64,000 nt of DNA from Linyphia triangularis (GCA_963978545.1 OZ021722.1:2790001-2854000); one strand, 5' to 3'. Positions 46,223 through 57,015 are shown, counted from the first letter of the stretch. The notes: generated by a model not told the origin, from the sequence alone. Numbers and translations: made by a program.

Positions 46223-46236
46223 TCGAGTTGCCTGGT

Positions 46237-46388
46237 CAGATGGCCGAGTCAGGATACGCCGTCTTTCAGGCGAACAGTTGCTCCCTCAATGTACAGTAGG
46301 TCATACACAGGCCGGTGGTGGCGGTATTATGCTTTGGGGGACGTTCTCTTGGGCGTCTCTGGGACCCATGGTTGTGGTAGAGCAGGTA
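46237..46388 (+). pseudogene. Tc1-like transposase fragment, frameshifted
   Basis: The frame from 46237 reads QMAESGYAVFQANSCSL; the next frame from about 46287 reads QCTVGHTQAGGGGIMLWGTF and continues SWASLGPMVVVEQ. The GGG-I-M-L-W-G-T-F-S-W block is a hallmark of the Tc1 DDE domain. One lost base near 46287 and the short length show it is dead. Confidence 0.75.
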
Positions 46389-46449
46389 TCGGAACATCAT
46401 TGCAGTGACTGAGCCTTTGTCTGGATTCATACCCAGAAGCACCTGTGAT

Positions 46450-46515
46450 ACAGATCAAAATAAAGTTTTTAATATAAATCCTTTATATGCATTGGTAACT
46501 TTTATGTGCAATTAC
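46450..46515 (-). repeat. REP540-related terminal fragment
   Basis: AAGTTTTTAATATAAATCCT with TATATGCATTGGTAA and TTATGTGCAATTAC. A matching piece is at 56285-56350. Confidence 0.55.
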
Positions 46516-46683
46516 AACCAGTGTTTAAGCTTTTTAAATGCCACTAACATAGCTCTGTCACAATACTAATGTCATAATTAGCATTCACAAAAGCAAAACT
46601 ATTTTTAAAACAAACCTCAAATAGTAAATGAAATAAACACTTGTATGTAAATGATAGCAGATTATCAAAACTACTATTACCGG

Positions 46684-47097
46684 GTGGCCACAAAATTTAC
46701 GAAAAAAAGTTCCCTGATTTCCATGATGGATTTCTGAAAATATTCCCTGATTTTATGGCAAACTTTTTATCCAATTTCCCCAACTTATCCAGAAGTGTAG
46801 ACATCCTGATCAAATAGAACATGTTAGCTAAAGAGATAACGTGCCAATTTTTTAAAAATAGTTTTGGCGGTAATGAAAAGTTCAAATTATTCCGAAACAT
46901 TACATTTTCAACGATTACCGCCACAATTCTCTGGGTAAATGGCGCCAAAATGTGGATGATCAGGAAAACGTGTCTTCAGAACAAAGAAAATTTCCCTGAT
47001 TTCTGTGAAATTTAAAAAAATTCCCTGATTTTTTCCAGAATGAGAAAGTTCCCTGACTTTTTCCTGATTTCCAAGTTTTCCTGGTTCTGTGGCCACT
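46684..47097. repeat. GTGGCCAC inverted-terminal repeat element, copy 2
   Basis: Ends GTGGCCACAAAA and TCTGTGGCCACT; internal AAATGGCGCCAAAATGTGG. Located inside the 5.7-kb CACTG element. Confidence 0.65.
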
Positions 47098-47099
47098 CT

Positions 47100-49080
47100 A
47101 TATTAGTGTTATTTAAGTATAGCACCTCTAACAAAGGTGAAACAAGCAAGTTCTTATAAAACTTAGCTTACCACAGAACGTTGCAAGAAATAAAAATGTT
47201 TAATTCTAATTATAATACACTAAGTAAATTTATTCTAAAAGCACTAAAATTTATTCCAACAGTATTCTCACTTCAAATAAATAGAGTTGTATTTGTCCCT
47301 AAATCCTATCTAAAATAAAAGAATCTCGATAGTTTACCTGAAAAGTGCAGAGACCTTTTAAAGTCTAAGGAGTTGTTAGGAGCCAGCGATAAAACTGCTG
47401 TACAGCAAGGCATTCAGCACAACTGGGAGTTTCTTTTTGAAAAATTCCAGTAAACTGTACAAAATATGAAAAATATTGTAAAATTTGTCATCCTTATGTA
47501 AATATATTTACACTCGTGAAAAGAGTCAAATGAACTAGCTAGCATGAAATCATCTTTTAAAAACCTTATTTTGAAATATGGATCTGCACATCAATTGGGT
47601 AGTCTAGGGATGGGATAAATGGATTAATCTCCTTCAAAAATAAAATTTAAGTTTATCTCCTTAAAATAAAGACTCATTATTTCACACAACACTATTTCTT
47701 ATTATATCATTAGGTTCATGGCGTTTAATGTTATAAGTGATAAAACGATAAGTTGCGGAGGGAATGGATTAGAAATTCTCAATTACTACTATCCGTTAAC
47801 GCTAAAAAAAAGAAATTTATTGAAAGAAAATCTTTTTTCTTTGCTCAGAAACGTAGGTTCATTTTTTAGCTACGTTTTTAAAGAATTTTACATTAATTGA
47901 ATTAACACATTTCATAAAATGAAGAGGTCTTAAAGGCTATATCATCACACCAATGCTATAGTACTTGAAAACAGCAACATTTTAAAAATCTGTTTTGCAA
48001 TTAATTCAATCCCAAAGATCACCAGCCCTTCCCTTACTTTTGCCAGTGACCAAGTACGATAACATTTATGACAGATGATCTTGTCTTGACAAATAAGCTA
48101 TCTAATCTTGAGGAACATGATTTTTTTCAGTCAAAGGCGGTAGGTGCCATGTAAGAGACTGAAAATGTTCCCAAGTGATTTCTAAGGCAATCCCAACAGA
48201 CTTTGATTTGAAACAATCGCAATGAAACTGCAGTGTCGTTTGACTGAAACTTCACACAATGGAACAGATGTAGTAGGGCATTTGGCGATAAAAAAAATCA
48301 AAACAAGATCAAAAATATGGTAACTGAATAAGTTAAAACATAAACAATAATAAAATCAAATTAAAATATAAGTAATAAAATTAAAGTATGCTAATTTAAA
48401 ATAAAAACCCATTGTTACAAACTGCATTTTTCCTGAAAAAAACAATAACAAATAAAGTATAAAATATAACTTAAAATAAAACTCTTTGACAAAAACTACA
48501 ATTATCCAGAAGAAAAAAATAACAAATAAAATCGCCCCCAAAAAATGTCCTAAACTACATCTGTAGTAAGTAATTTTTAAATAACATTTTAATTCTCAGA
48601 TATCAAATCTGATCTTCCGAAGTTTCATTTGCAAAATTTGTGCCAAAACATTCAAAAGTTATTACAAAACTAAAGAGCACATTTCTAAATGATAGCCAAT
48701 GCAGTTAATTAAACTTCATTTAGTTTTACAACTCTTACAAACTCGTGAAATATTACGTACAATATTCTATATCACACGCATATGTTTCAGAAAAACAATA
48801 GAACAACAATCGCTGTTTTTGTTTACATTCAATAAAATAAACATTTTCTGATTCTGATGTAATTTTATGTACATACATTAATTTAGAATTTCATAGCAAT
48901 GAACAAATTAATTGATAAATGATTATGATGAATGATTGATATGAATGCTTAATTGATCATTATAATGAAAAGAAACTTACCAAAGAAGCCACATTCTTTC
49001 AAAACAGACATGCTCGGCGTCGTTTTCGAAGGAAGGTGTAATGCGCATGCGCAGAGAGCGATTCTTGGTGAATGACGGTT
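47100..49080. other. Interior of the 5.7-kb element, AT-rich, no gene recognised
   Basis: No transposase motif found. Short open frames (47718-47900 +, 48356-48541 -) have no recognisable domain. Confidence 0.45.
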
Positions 49081-49943
49081 ATTAACTGTAACCTTGCCTG
49101 TGAAAACTGCTTTAAACCGTAAATTCAGGTTTACGGATTTAAACCGTTGATAGGTACAGGGAATTTCCGTATAAGTGACGTTTTTTTTTTACAGTGTACA
49201 CAACAATAGAGCACAAAACAGCAGTTAAAAACTTGACACACAACTGCTAAATCGCCGCAAAAGACAATGCAATACAGTTCTCTTTCGGAACTCTCTGAAT
49301 GCTCGCTCACAGACAACCAAGTCACTAACTCCACTCAGTCAGTATCTCAAATAACTCACTAATTTGAGTCAACTAACCGACTCAACTCATTCAACTAAAA
49401 CCAGATAACTCTACTCCACCGCTCTCTTGGTCGGCTTATATAGGAATCAAACCGTCTTGAAACTTCTAGAGGTAGATATTTGGAGAACTTTCCAGATCGT
49501 AATCGAAAAGTTCTATACATGTACATGGGGACCGAAAATGTCGCCAAGTTTGGCGACAAAAATTAGTCGCCAAAACCGTCGCCAACGTGGCTCTATCTCG
49601 CCAATTTGGTGAGATTGCCATTACCATAATGTTAAATACCCTGCTCCTTGTAAAACTCGCTTCCCAGCGTTATCTCTGTAAAACTCGTTATCAAGCATTA
49701 AGACGCATATTGCAGGGAAGCCAACTTAAGACGGACTATTGCACTGCCTTATGCGAAATGTACATAAATTTTCCTATTTACAAAATTAACACTACGAAAT
49801 ATTTACAAATGTACAAAAATTCGTATCAATATTCGTACATTATATGAAAACAATTGATGTCATTTCATGAAGTGATCTTTTTCGTACATACTCATCAAAC
49901 GTCAAGGTTTTATGTAAAGTAGTTTCTAAAAAGCACTGGTCTA

Positions 49944-50177
49944 TACTAAACTTCAACTTAAATTGACATCACTAGATGGTAGATCATCACAGTGCTCATA
50001 GGCATTTAATCCATTTTGGCTGAGTGAAAGCATAATGTTCGCCAAACCTGTAGAGAACAAAAGGCTATAAGGTTTGGCGAGAAGTATGTCTTCACTCCGC
50101 TAAAATGGATTTAATTACCTATGAGCACGGTGAAGATCTATCGTCTAGTGATGTCAAGTTAAGTTGGGAGTTTAGTA
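49944..50177. mobile_element. PAL-TA palindromic MITE, copy B
   Basis: Same ends as copy A. The R2 sequence CTGGT-C-TA before it and TA-GAAGATTG after it rejoin to the normal R2 right arm if one TA is removed, which fixes the boundaries. Confidence 0.88.
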
Positions 50178-50235
50178 TAGAAGATTGTAACATTAGTAAG
50201 TATAGGGAATGATCCTTACTAGGACTTTCTTTCTC

Positions 50236-50890
50236 TTTAATCTCGCAACGTAAGGAGAAATTTCAAGAAACAAAATTTGACGTTAAGAAAAGATTCGCGT
50301 TTACGAAGATTAGGCGCGACATCTTAATTTTAATAAAGAATCCTCGCGACACACTTTTAAGCAACACAGAGACTGAAATAAATTATCCACCTCAACAAAA
50401 ACATTAAAAGATAAAGAGAAAAAAATCTAATTAAGAACTTGCGAAAATCCAGGGGGTTACTTTTCAAGAAATACAAGCAGGTGCTCCTTGCGAAATCATA
50501 ATAAATAATGTAACACTTTTTTAATTATAGGTTCCTTTTTTTTTGACTTTCGCTCCTGATTATCCTTAATAAGTTAATGAGTAATGTGAAAAAAAGTATT
50601 TAATGTCTTGTTGATGCAGCAAAGCTTACATTTTTTTCTTCTTTCTAATTATAATCTAGCTCTGATAACAAAGAAGATTTCAACGGTTACTCTTGTGTAT
50701 TATCTTTAGCTGTAAATTTTAATTATACAGTCTTGTATTTTTTTTTAATAAATTTTTTGATCTGCCTTAATTTGGTTAATATTCTATGACTCTTTGAATA
50801 GAGTTTGTGTTTATAATCATTTATTTTTGGTTTTGTAAGCGTTTGAAAATTTTTAGTGAAATGAAGTTTTCTATAATATTTGTTACGTAT
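50236..50890. other. Intron 3, AT-rich, nothing recognised
   Basis: No coding frame or family repeat. Confidence 0.4.
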
Positions 50891-50894
50891 TCAG

Positions 50895-51215
50895 GTAATT
50901 GTGTAAAAAATTGACAAATAAAAAGTTAACTTACAAGTATCATTTGCTTTAATTAAAATTCAGTTTTGCAAGTTAATATTTTTAAATGTATTTTGTTATA
51001 AAAAAAACAAAAACTATAGCGTTGTTGTTGGAAGAAATTAGCAGTTAATTAGAATAACTTTTGATTTGTCAAAAAACTGACAAATTAAGAGTTAACTTAC
51101 AAATATCAATTACTTTAATTAAAATTCACTTTTATTAGTTAATGTTTTTAAATGTATGTTGTTTAAAAAAATCATCGCGTTGTTAGAAAAATTAATTTGA
51201 AATTAGTTTTCGTCA
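50895..51215. repeat. Tandem duplication, unit about 167 bp
   Basis: Both units carry GACAAAT, AGTTAACTTACAA, CTTTAATTAAAATTCA and TTTTTAAATGTAT in the same order, then a GCGTTGTT block. Confidence 0.75.
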
Positions 51216-51307
51216 AACATATATACAATTGCGACTTAATGAAAATAATGAAAGACCTTGTTTTCTACAAGCTCAAATGAATAAATCTTTAATTAAGATG
51301 CAGTTGG

Positions 51308-51486
51308 GTTGGTTGTTTTCAGATTATCTGGCGCCGTTAGCAACACGAGGGCTATAATGCGCCGAAACATTCGTCATTAGACAAGCCAACATACACTTAC
51401 AAACACCCATGCCTAATATGGGACTCGGAACCCGCAACCTCGCGGCCTAGAAGCTAGCACGCTAACCACTGTACCGTTTGGTCGGC
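51308..51486 (-). mobile_element. SINE-A copy 14
   Basis: Reverse full-length copy. The TSD is AAGATGCAGTTGG on both sides. Confidence 0.92.
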
Positions 51487-52105
51487 AAGATGCAGTTGGG
51501 AAATCAGAAATTATTTTGTAATAAGTTTATAATTAGTAGAGCCCTTTGATTTTTACTGAAAAAACATCCACAAAACATTAACCAACAGGAAAAGCCTAGA
51601 ATTCCAGAAATGTATTATATACTATAAAACTATTTCTGGCCATTTGCACACACGATATTGAGCCATATTTACAAACCTTTGGTAGAGTCGAAGACCTTAC
51701 GTTGCCACTTAACGAAATACAAATAACCTAAAGAATGTTTATCTTCCCTCCCGCTATCATCCTATGCACAAATTATGTTTTATCTTTTTTCGAAATGCAG
51801 GCGGTTAATTGAAATACCGTTTGAGTAATTGCTCGTAGAAGCAGGCGGATTTAATTTATTCATGGACAATTTCTGCTCGTTCTTCTTGTATAGCCGAAGA
51901 CGAGCAACACAATTATTTGTAATTGAGTACAAAGGTTATTTGTGCCACACAATGTATAATAAACATGATAGATAATGCGTGTCGTGGTACGTTCGTTCGG
52001 TGTAATGAAGTCTTGAATTTCCGTGCCTCAATTCTAAAGTGGATCCGAATGAATCAATAACGATAGAAAATATTATTTGAGATAATAATTATTATTTTTG
52101 CATTT
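51487..52105. other. Intron 3, unassigned
   Basis: No feature recognised. Confidence 0.4.
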
Positions 52106-52106
52106 T

Positions 52107-52160
52107 TTGGTTGGTTGTAGATTATTGAGAGAGCTTCTCAACAACTATAATGCGCCAAAC
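52107..52160 (-). repeat. SINE-A 3' fragment, degraded
   Basis: TTGGTTGGTTGTAGATTATT followed by CAACTATAATGCGCC; no tRNA-like head. A (TA)n run follows. Confidence 0.55.
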
Positions 52161-52175
52161 CAATGTTTAATGTTA

Positions 52176-52178
<3 letters not shown>

Positions 52179-52234
<56 letters not shown>
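52179..52234. repeat. (TA)n microsatellite
   Basis: About 28 uninterrupted units. Confidence 0.95.
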
Positions 52235-52237
<3 letters not shown>

Positions 52238-52794
52238 TAAATAAAAAAGAATACAGAAGCCGATAAAAAAAACAATAGAAATTTTTTTTTGAAAGCGTAC
52301 AAACTGCACATTTTGGTACATTTATTTTTTGGTTCAAGCCCCTTTTGAATGAGATCTTGATCATAAAAATCGATTGAATATTACACAAAGAAGTCAAAAT
52401 CTTACACCCTAAAGGGCAATTCTCTGATGTACGCGCGGGACATTTTGGATCTTTTTTTTTCTATTAGTAAACAGATTACAAATTTAAAATGATGAATTTA
52501 GTAGTTATGTTTTTGTTTTTATACGGTATGATGAATTTGGTAGTTATGTTTTAGTAATTCTTCATAAAAAACAATTTTTGTCAATTTTTTTTTTTATCAT
52601 TTCATATATAAATCAGAAATAATTTTCATCTGCACAATATTAAAAAAAATAAAAAAAAAATCGAATTTTTAATAACAATTTCGTGGATATTAATTAAAAA
52701 CGTTTGTTATATTCATCATTTTTCCATTAGCGTTCTATGCTTCTTACAACTTTCTCTTCACTGTTGCTAAGGCTAATGAAAAACAACATTTGAG
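52235..52794. other. Intron 3, AT-rich, nothing recognised
   Basis: A short local duplication near 52490-52555 (GATGAATTTAGTAGTTATGT and GATGAATTTGGTAGTTATGT). Confidence 0.45.
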
Positions 52795-52925
52795 ATTTAC
52801 ACCATCCATCAAATCGATTATCATCCTATTAATTAAAAAACCTTCGATTCTGTTGTAAGCGTGTGCTTGGTATTTGCATCTCATTTTAAGTAATAAAAAA
52901 AATTTATCTAACAACATTATATTTG
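52795..52925 (-). repeat. REP540 fragment, diverged
   Basis: TTCTGTTGTAAGCGTGTGCTTGG and CATCTCATTTTAAGTA match the middle of the family. It ends just before exon 4. Confidence 0.5.
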
Positions 52926-52964
52926 TAGTGTAAATACTAACCAAGATCCACCTCCCTCCCCCAG

Positions 52965-53249
52965 ATCTGAAGAAGCACTTCGAGAACCAGCCCCTGAGCA
53001 CCCACGTGTCCATCGAGGGTCAGATCTCCCTCCAGTGCCTGCCCCCCGAGGGTCAGCCTCCCCCGGACATCCTGTGGCTGAGAAACGGGGAACCGCTGGA
53101 CACCCGGACGGACACCAACTTCATCATCTCGAACGAGGGGTCGCTGCTGCTCTCCGTGGTCAGGTTGGCCGACATGGGCAACTACACGTGCGTCGCCAGG
53201 AACCCAGCGGGCAGCAGGCACTCGGAGACGGCCACCCTTACCGTCTACG
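52965..53249 (+). CDS. unc5: UNC5-like netrin receptor, exon 4 (Ig domain 2)
   Basis: The exon has an acceptor CCTCCCCCAG and a donor GTCAGT. Its first two bases complete Tyr144 with the T left over from exon 3, giving the family sequence IAY-LKKHFENQPL. Residues 145-238 form a complete I-set Ig domain: Cys168 in SLQC, Trp181 in ILWLRNGEPL, and Cys219 in the D-M-G-N-Y-T-C motif, with a potential N-glycosylation sequon at Asn216. The exon ends in TVY-G, the point where UNC5 proteins pass into the first thrombospondin type-1 repeat. No TSP1-coding exon is visible between here and the end of the window, so the rest of the extracellular part, the membrane span and the cytoplasmic ZU5/UPA/death-domain part must lie beyond 64000. 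The exon is markedly GC-rich. Confidence 0.95.
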
Positions 53250-53639
53250 GTCAGTTGGTCTTTTTTTTATTTTATTAAGAGAGACCCATCGATATAGATA
53301 AACAACTGGATAGACTGCTTAACGTTGGGAAAATGAAGCCGTTGCCAGATGCCGTTGGTGGGATAAAAAAATACGGATTGCCGAGGGATTGAAAATAAAA
53401 TGTTAGGTTGTACACAGCAGAAATGTCAATAGTAGACCTGAATTAGTAATAATGTGCAAACAAATATATACTCTAGCCTTTTACAAGGTTTTTCGCATTC
53501 CCATCCAACTATAAAAGGGAACTGTGATTGGTTAATCTTCCCACCAGCTTCGCAATCCCCGGCGCGTTTTTCTCTTTGCATTGACAATGGAGCAGACCAT
53601 CCAGTTGTTTATCTATATCGATGGCCATACCTAGTCGAA

Positions 53640-54250
53640 CATCAGGCGGACTATTTTTTTAATTTTCATAGAATGAATGAATCCACTGGTCTGCCGGGGC
53701 GAAAATGGCCGAAACTGTTCAAAAATCGACTTTGAATGAGTTGAACCAAAACCGATGGCCAAATATGCAATAACTTGCCAAATAACAAGTATTGTGTGTG
53801 TGTGTGTGTGTGGTAACCCACCGTTCTTCAACTTTCAATTAAAAGAAGGTGGTTGCAGAGAATTTGTGTTTTCTGACGCCAAGATCTTTTAAAAAAGTCA
53901 GCCAACTTGGCAATAAAATGTTACGTCATAAGTGACGTCATATTGATCACCATCTTGGTTCATTTTCAAAAGATGACAGTATTTTTTTCGCCAGAGAATA
54001 AATGTCTACTACACTCTTCCTTATTGAAAAATGAACGAGAAGTGGGCTACCACATAAAAAAAGAATACTCATTGTTTATAATATATTTGACAATCGGATT
54101 TTGTTCAACTCCTTCAAAATCGACTTTAGAATAGTTTCGGCCATTTTTGCCTCGGCAGACCATTGGATTCATGATCGATTAACATTTATCTACATTCTAT
54201 TTAAAAAAACCCACCTCAGTATGATGTTCGATGGCGTACTTTTAACTTGC
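53640..54250. repeat. PAL660 element, copy 3, diverged
   Basis: It contains AATCCACTGGTCTGCCG, AAATGGCCGAAACTG, AACTTTCAATTAAAAGAAGG, a central TTACGTCATAAGTGACGTCA, then the mirrored AGTTTCGGCCATTTTTGCCT and GATGTTCGATGG. The outer ends are lost. A (GT)n run lies at 53793-53813. Confidence 0.7.
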
Positions 54251-54254
54251 GTCT

Positions 54255-54840
54255 CTTATGCATGTCTTATTAGAACTTTTCAAGGATATCGCTGTGTATA
54301 AAAATTAAAAGACCTCACTCACTTCCCATACAGTCACAACTCTGTGCAATGACACAAAGAAAAGGGAGAGAGAGTCGTTTGAAAAGTGAAATGCTAGTAG
54401 AATCTTCGTTCACTGTAAGCAAGCATTGTATTGAACCGTAGAAGTTGTGCCGAGCTTAGTGGAAATCAAAATACCATGGGTGTGTGAAACTATAAAAAAC
54501 GTCTGTTAGAAAAGCGCTTACCTAAACAATTCTCCCACAAGTAGGCTGTGCGTGGGAAGTTATTGAATGAATCGGTTAAAGATTAAAAATAGGAATACGC
54601 GCTTTGAAAAGAGGAATTAAATGAATACTAAAAAAGATTCTTATTACATTTATATGTGTATATATAAAAAAAAATACTTATTGAGTTTTAATAATATTAC
54701 AAAATTGTAGAAGCAGCTTATTCTATTGCCGAATTTGGTCAAAGAGTAAGCACACGTTTGTATAATCTGTGACGTTATACCACTTGCGAAATTGGGACGT
54801 TAGCAAAGGATGTTTGTGAAATTTAACTTGTCGTAATGGT
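54255..54840. other. Intron 4, unassigned
   Basis: No feature recognised. Confidence 0.4.
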
Positions 54841-54849
54841 TGGTCGGAC

Positions 54850-55002
54850 TCAATGACCTATACATGTGCTCAATAACGACTAATCGGGCAGGGACGTACA
54901 TTCCGGACACACAGCTAGCATCCATACCTAACTCTGGATACGTACCCGGCACCTTCGGCAAAGCGAAGTCAGAGTGCTGACCACACAGCCATCAGGTTGG
55001 GA
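54850..55002 (-). mobile_element. SINE-B copy 4, diverged
   Basis: It contains AATGACCTATACATGTGCTC, ACTAATCGGGCAGG, a B-box-like complement GGATACGTACCCGGCACCTT and CACACAGCCATCAG. Confidence 0.7.
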
Positions 55003-55184
55003 TAACTTGAAGCTATGACTCGAACCGAAACACGATTTTTTTGTTGTTAGATATGGCCGGTAGTGAAAGCTTTGGAATGTGATTTACATTTCAACCCTTC
55101 GAATCCGGTTTTTTGTGACGTGCTAAACAACCGTCGACTACGTTTATTGATATTGAAAGTTATACCTTGGGGCTGTTAGGATGG

Positions 55185-55655
55185 ATCCTTCCGTTTAAAG
55201 ATATAGTACAGGATAATAGTATAAAGATATAGTATTAATATCGATATTTTGCCCACGTAACAAAACTTAAATATGAGTTGATATCAGAAAAAAGAAGCGT
55301 TTTAAATTTTAACATATAGTATCCGTGATTAGAAAAGTAAAATATAAGAGTTGAAACGAATCGGTCACACATCGTTCCAATCGGGGCATATGCCGACCAA
55401 ACGGTATAGTGGTTAGCGTGCTAGCTTCTAGACCGTGAGGTTGCGAGTCCCGTGTTAGGCATGGGTGTTTGTAAATGTATGTCGGCTTGTCTAATGACGA
55501 ATGTTTCGGCGCATTATAAGCCCTCGTGTTGCTGACGGCGCCAGATAATCTGAATACAACCAACCAACCAATCGGGGCATAATAAAACCGGTTCACTCAG
55601 CGCTGTAGCGTGTTCAATGGGCTCAAGTTAGCTTGTCCCAATGTATAGAGAGATG
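55185..55655 (+). repeat. R2a repeat module with SINE-A insertion
   Basis: It runs from GGATGGATCCTTCCG to CACATCGTTCCAATCGGGGC, is broken by the SINE, and continues AAAACCGGTTCACTCAGCGC to CTTGTCCCAATGTAT. Confidence 0.65.
55392..55569 (+). mobile_element. SINE-A copy 15
   Basis: Full-length apart from a gap before the B box. The TSD is AATCGGGGCATA on both sides. Confidence 0.9.
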
Positions 55656-55659
55656 CTTG

Positions 55660-56280
55660 CTCTAAAATAGTCGCGGGAGGGCTTGCACTAATATACTTTT
55701 AATTCTAACGAGCTTTAATTACAATGAAATCCAGATTCCTTAGTAAAAAAAAAGAGAGAAAAAAGTCCAACGTAATATAATTACGCCAACGGATTTCAAT
55801 TAAATACATTCCATGTATTCATTATCCCACAAGGGGGGAAAAAAAAGCTTTGGGAAACACTGACCCAAAACTCGCTTCGTCCCATCAATCCATCCAACTT
55901 TAACATGTCGTGCAGTCCCCCCCCCCCCTTCCATCCTTTGAGCACTCTTTTCTTCCATCCCCGGCTGCAGGCTTGGAAAATCGTCGGGGAGGGGACGAAG
56001 AATTACGGATCTCTTCCCCCTTATTACTACACTGGTTCTTTTTCATCTCGGAGAAGGGGAAGTCAAAAGGGCCGCGCACGCTCGTTTGAAGCCATCGTCC
56101 GTCTTTTCGCGGAGTTCGAAGAGGTTGGTGTTTCGACAGGATAAATGCCTTGTTTTTCGGTTTGTTTTCGTTGTCTTGGCGTTTTGAATTTTTGTTTCCA
56201 CATTATAATTGAGATTGAGTCGCTGACTTCTCGAATGCCTGCCCTCCTTACTCTTTGTACTTTAAAGTGCTAGAAATAAT
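55660..56280. other. Intron 4, unassigned
   Basis: C run near 55918. The open frame at 55905-56144 is Pro/Ser/Gly-rich and lacks domains or good splice context. Confidence 0.4.
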
Positions 56281-56284
56281 ATAA

Positions 56285-56350
56285 CCTATAAAAAAACAAA
56301 GTTTTTAAAATAAATCCTTTATATGCATTGCCAATTTTTATGTGCAATTG
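56285..56350 (-). repeat. REP540-related terminal fragment
   Basis: AACAAAGTTTTTAAAATAAA, TCCTTTATATGCATTGCC and TTATGTGCAATTGC, like 46450-46515. Confidence 0.55.
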
Positions 56351-56770
56351 CAAATTCTTGCGCTCGGATCGTGTTTTCACAGTGTTTGACCACTAAGAAC
56401 AAAAAATCCTTTCTGAACTATTTACTAACTTCTTTTTTTTTTTTGTCCCCAAAACTTGATTGAATACATTGTTTGCTACAGCGAGTCTATTTGCCTAGAT
56501 TCAGTTGGACTGAAAGACGGAAAGTGGGTTTAATTAGCCCTCCGAAGATTTTGACACGCCAACCTTAATAGGGGAAGTTTTCAGTCGTTATATATCGCCA
56601 AATTGAACATTTTTGAGCGACGCTTGATATCTGGATAATAGAACATGGGTAAAAGCCGAATAAGTCTGACGTCAGGTAATGGAAACATTTTATTTATTTT
56701 GATTAACAATTTTGGCAACAGGAAAGAATTTCAGAAATTCTTTGACCCAGACGCACGCACTAAAAAATAG

Positions 56771-57015
56771 GCTACGATATTCTTGCGGTAGAGTATCGAG
56801 CTCGTGACCGGAGGGTTGTGGGTTCGGTCCTCGGTCCGCCAAATATCGGTGTTGTGGTAATGGGAGCTGGTGCACGTTAAATCTGTCAGGTCCTGAATGT
56901 CATCTCTTTGGTGTGGTGGGGTTGGAGAGAGGGGGTTTACACTAGAATATTTCGTATTCTTCTAGATGCTCAACATTACGAGACGTTCAATGACTGTGTT
57001 AAGCACTTTATAAGT
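56771..57015 (+). mobile_element. SINE-D, tRNA-related
   Basis: Head GGTAGAGTATCGAGCTCGTG with a B-box-like GGGTTCGGTCCTC, then a long non-tRNA body containing GGTCCTGAATGTCATCTC and ending near CACTTTATAAGTGGTGG. Only one copy here. Confidence 0.5.

Larger units (their letters stand above)
43481..49196. mobile_element. CACTG-ended DNA transposon derivative, 5.7 kb
   Basis: Left end CACTGCAAAAAAAATCCCGT, right end ACGTTTTTTTTTTACAGTG. A TA duplication at 43479-43480 and 49197-49198 is confirmed by the uninterrupted LTR at 38.2 kb. Subterminal repeats rich in CCGTAAAATAAACGGAAA follow the left end; the right end has the matching TTTACGGATTTAAACCG. CACTG ends and a 2-bp TSD suggest the CACTA/EnSpm-Chapaev group, but I find no such transposase; the interior is filled with other elements. 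Confidence 0.72.
43345..49828 (-). mobile_element. LTR-1 solo LTR, split by a 5.7-kb element
   Basis: The left part, AGTTGCGTGGATGGGTTCGA to AATACAGATTTA, joins after 49198 with CACAACAATAGAGCACAAAA and runs to AAAATTCGTATCA. It is colinear with the intact LTR at 38053-38752. Flanks ATAG and ATAT are an imperfect TSD. Confidence 0.82.
43105..50235. repeat. R2 repeat, expanded to 7.1 kb by nested insertions
   Basis: The left arm lies at 43105-43344 (CTCGCTATGTTACCATCTTC, TTTAGAAACTAC). The right arm resumes at 49829 (ATGAAAACAATTGATGTCAT, AGTAGTTTCTAAAAAGCACT), is broken by PAL-TA copy B, and ends AAGATTGTAACATTAGTAAG...CCTTACTAGGACTTTC. Everything between is inserted. Confidence 0.75.
35749..52964 (+). 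other. unc5: Intron 3 of the unc5-like gene (17.2 kb)
   Basis: It runs from GTAAGT to CCTCCCCCAG, phase 1. It holds a second 21-bp minisatellite, an R2 copy carrying an intact solo LTR, and a large nest of transposons at 43.1-50.2 kb. The intron length is largely explained by these insertions. Confidence 0.9.
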
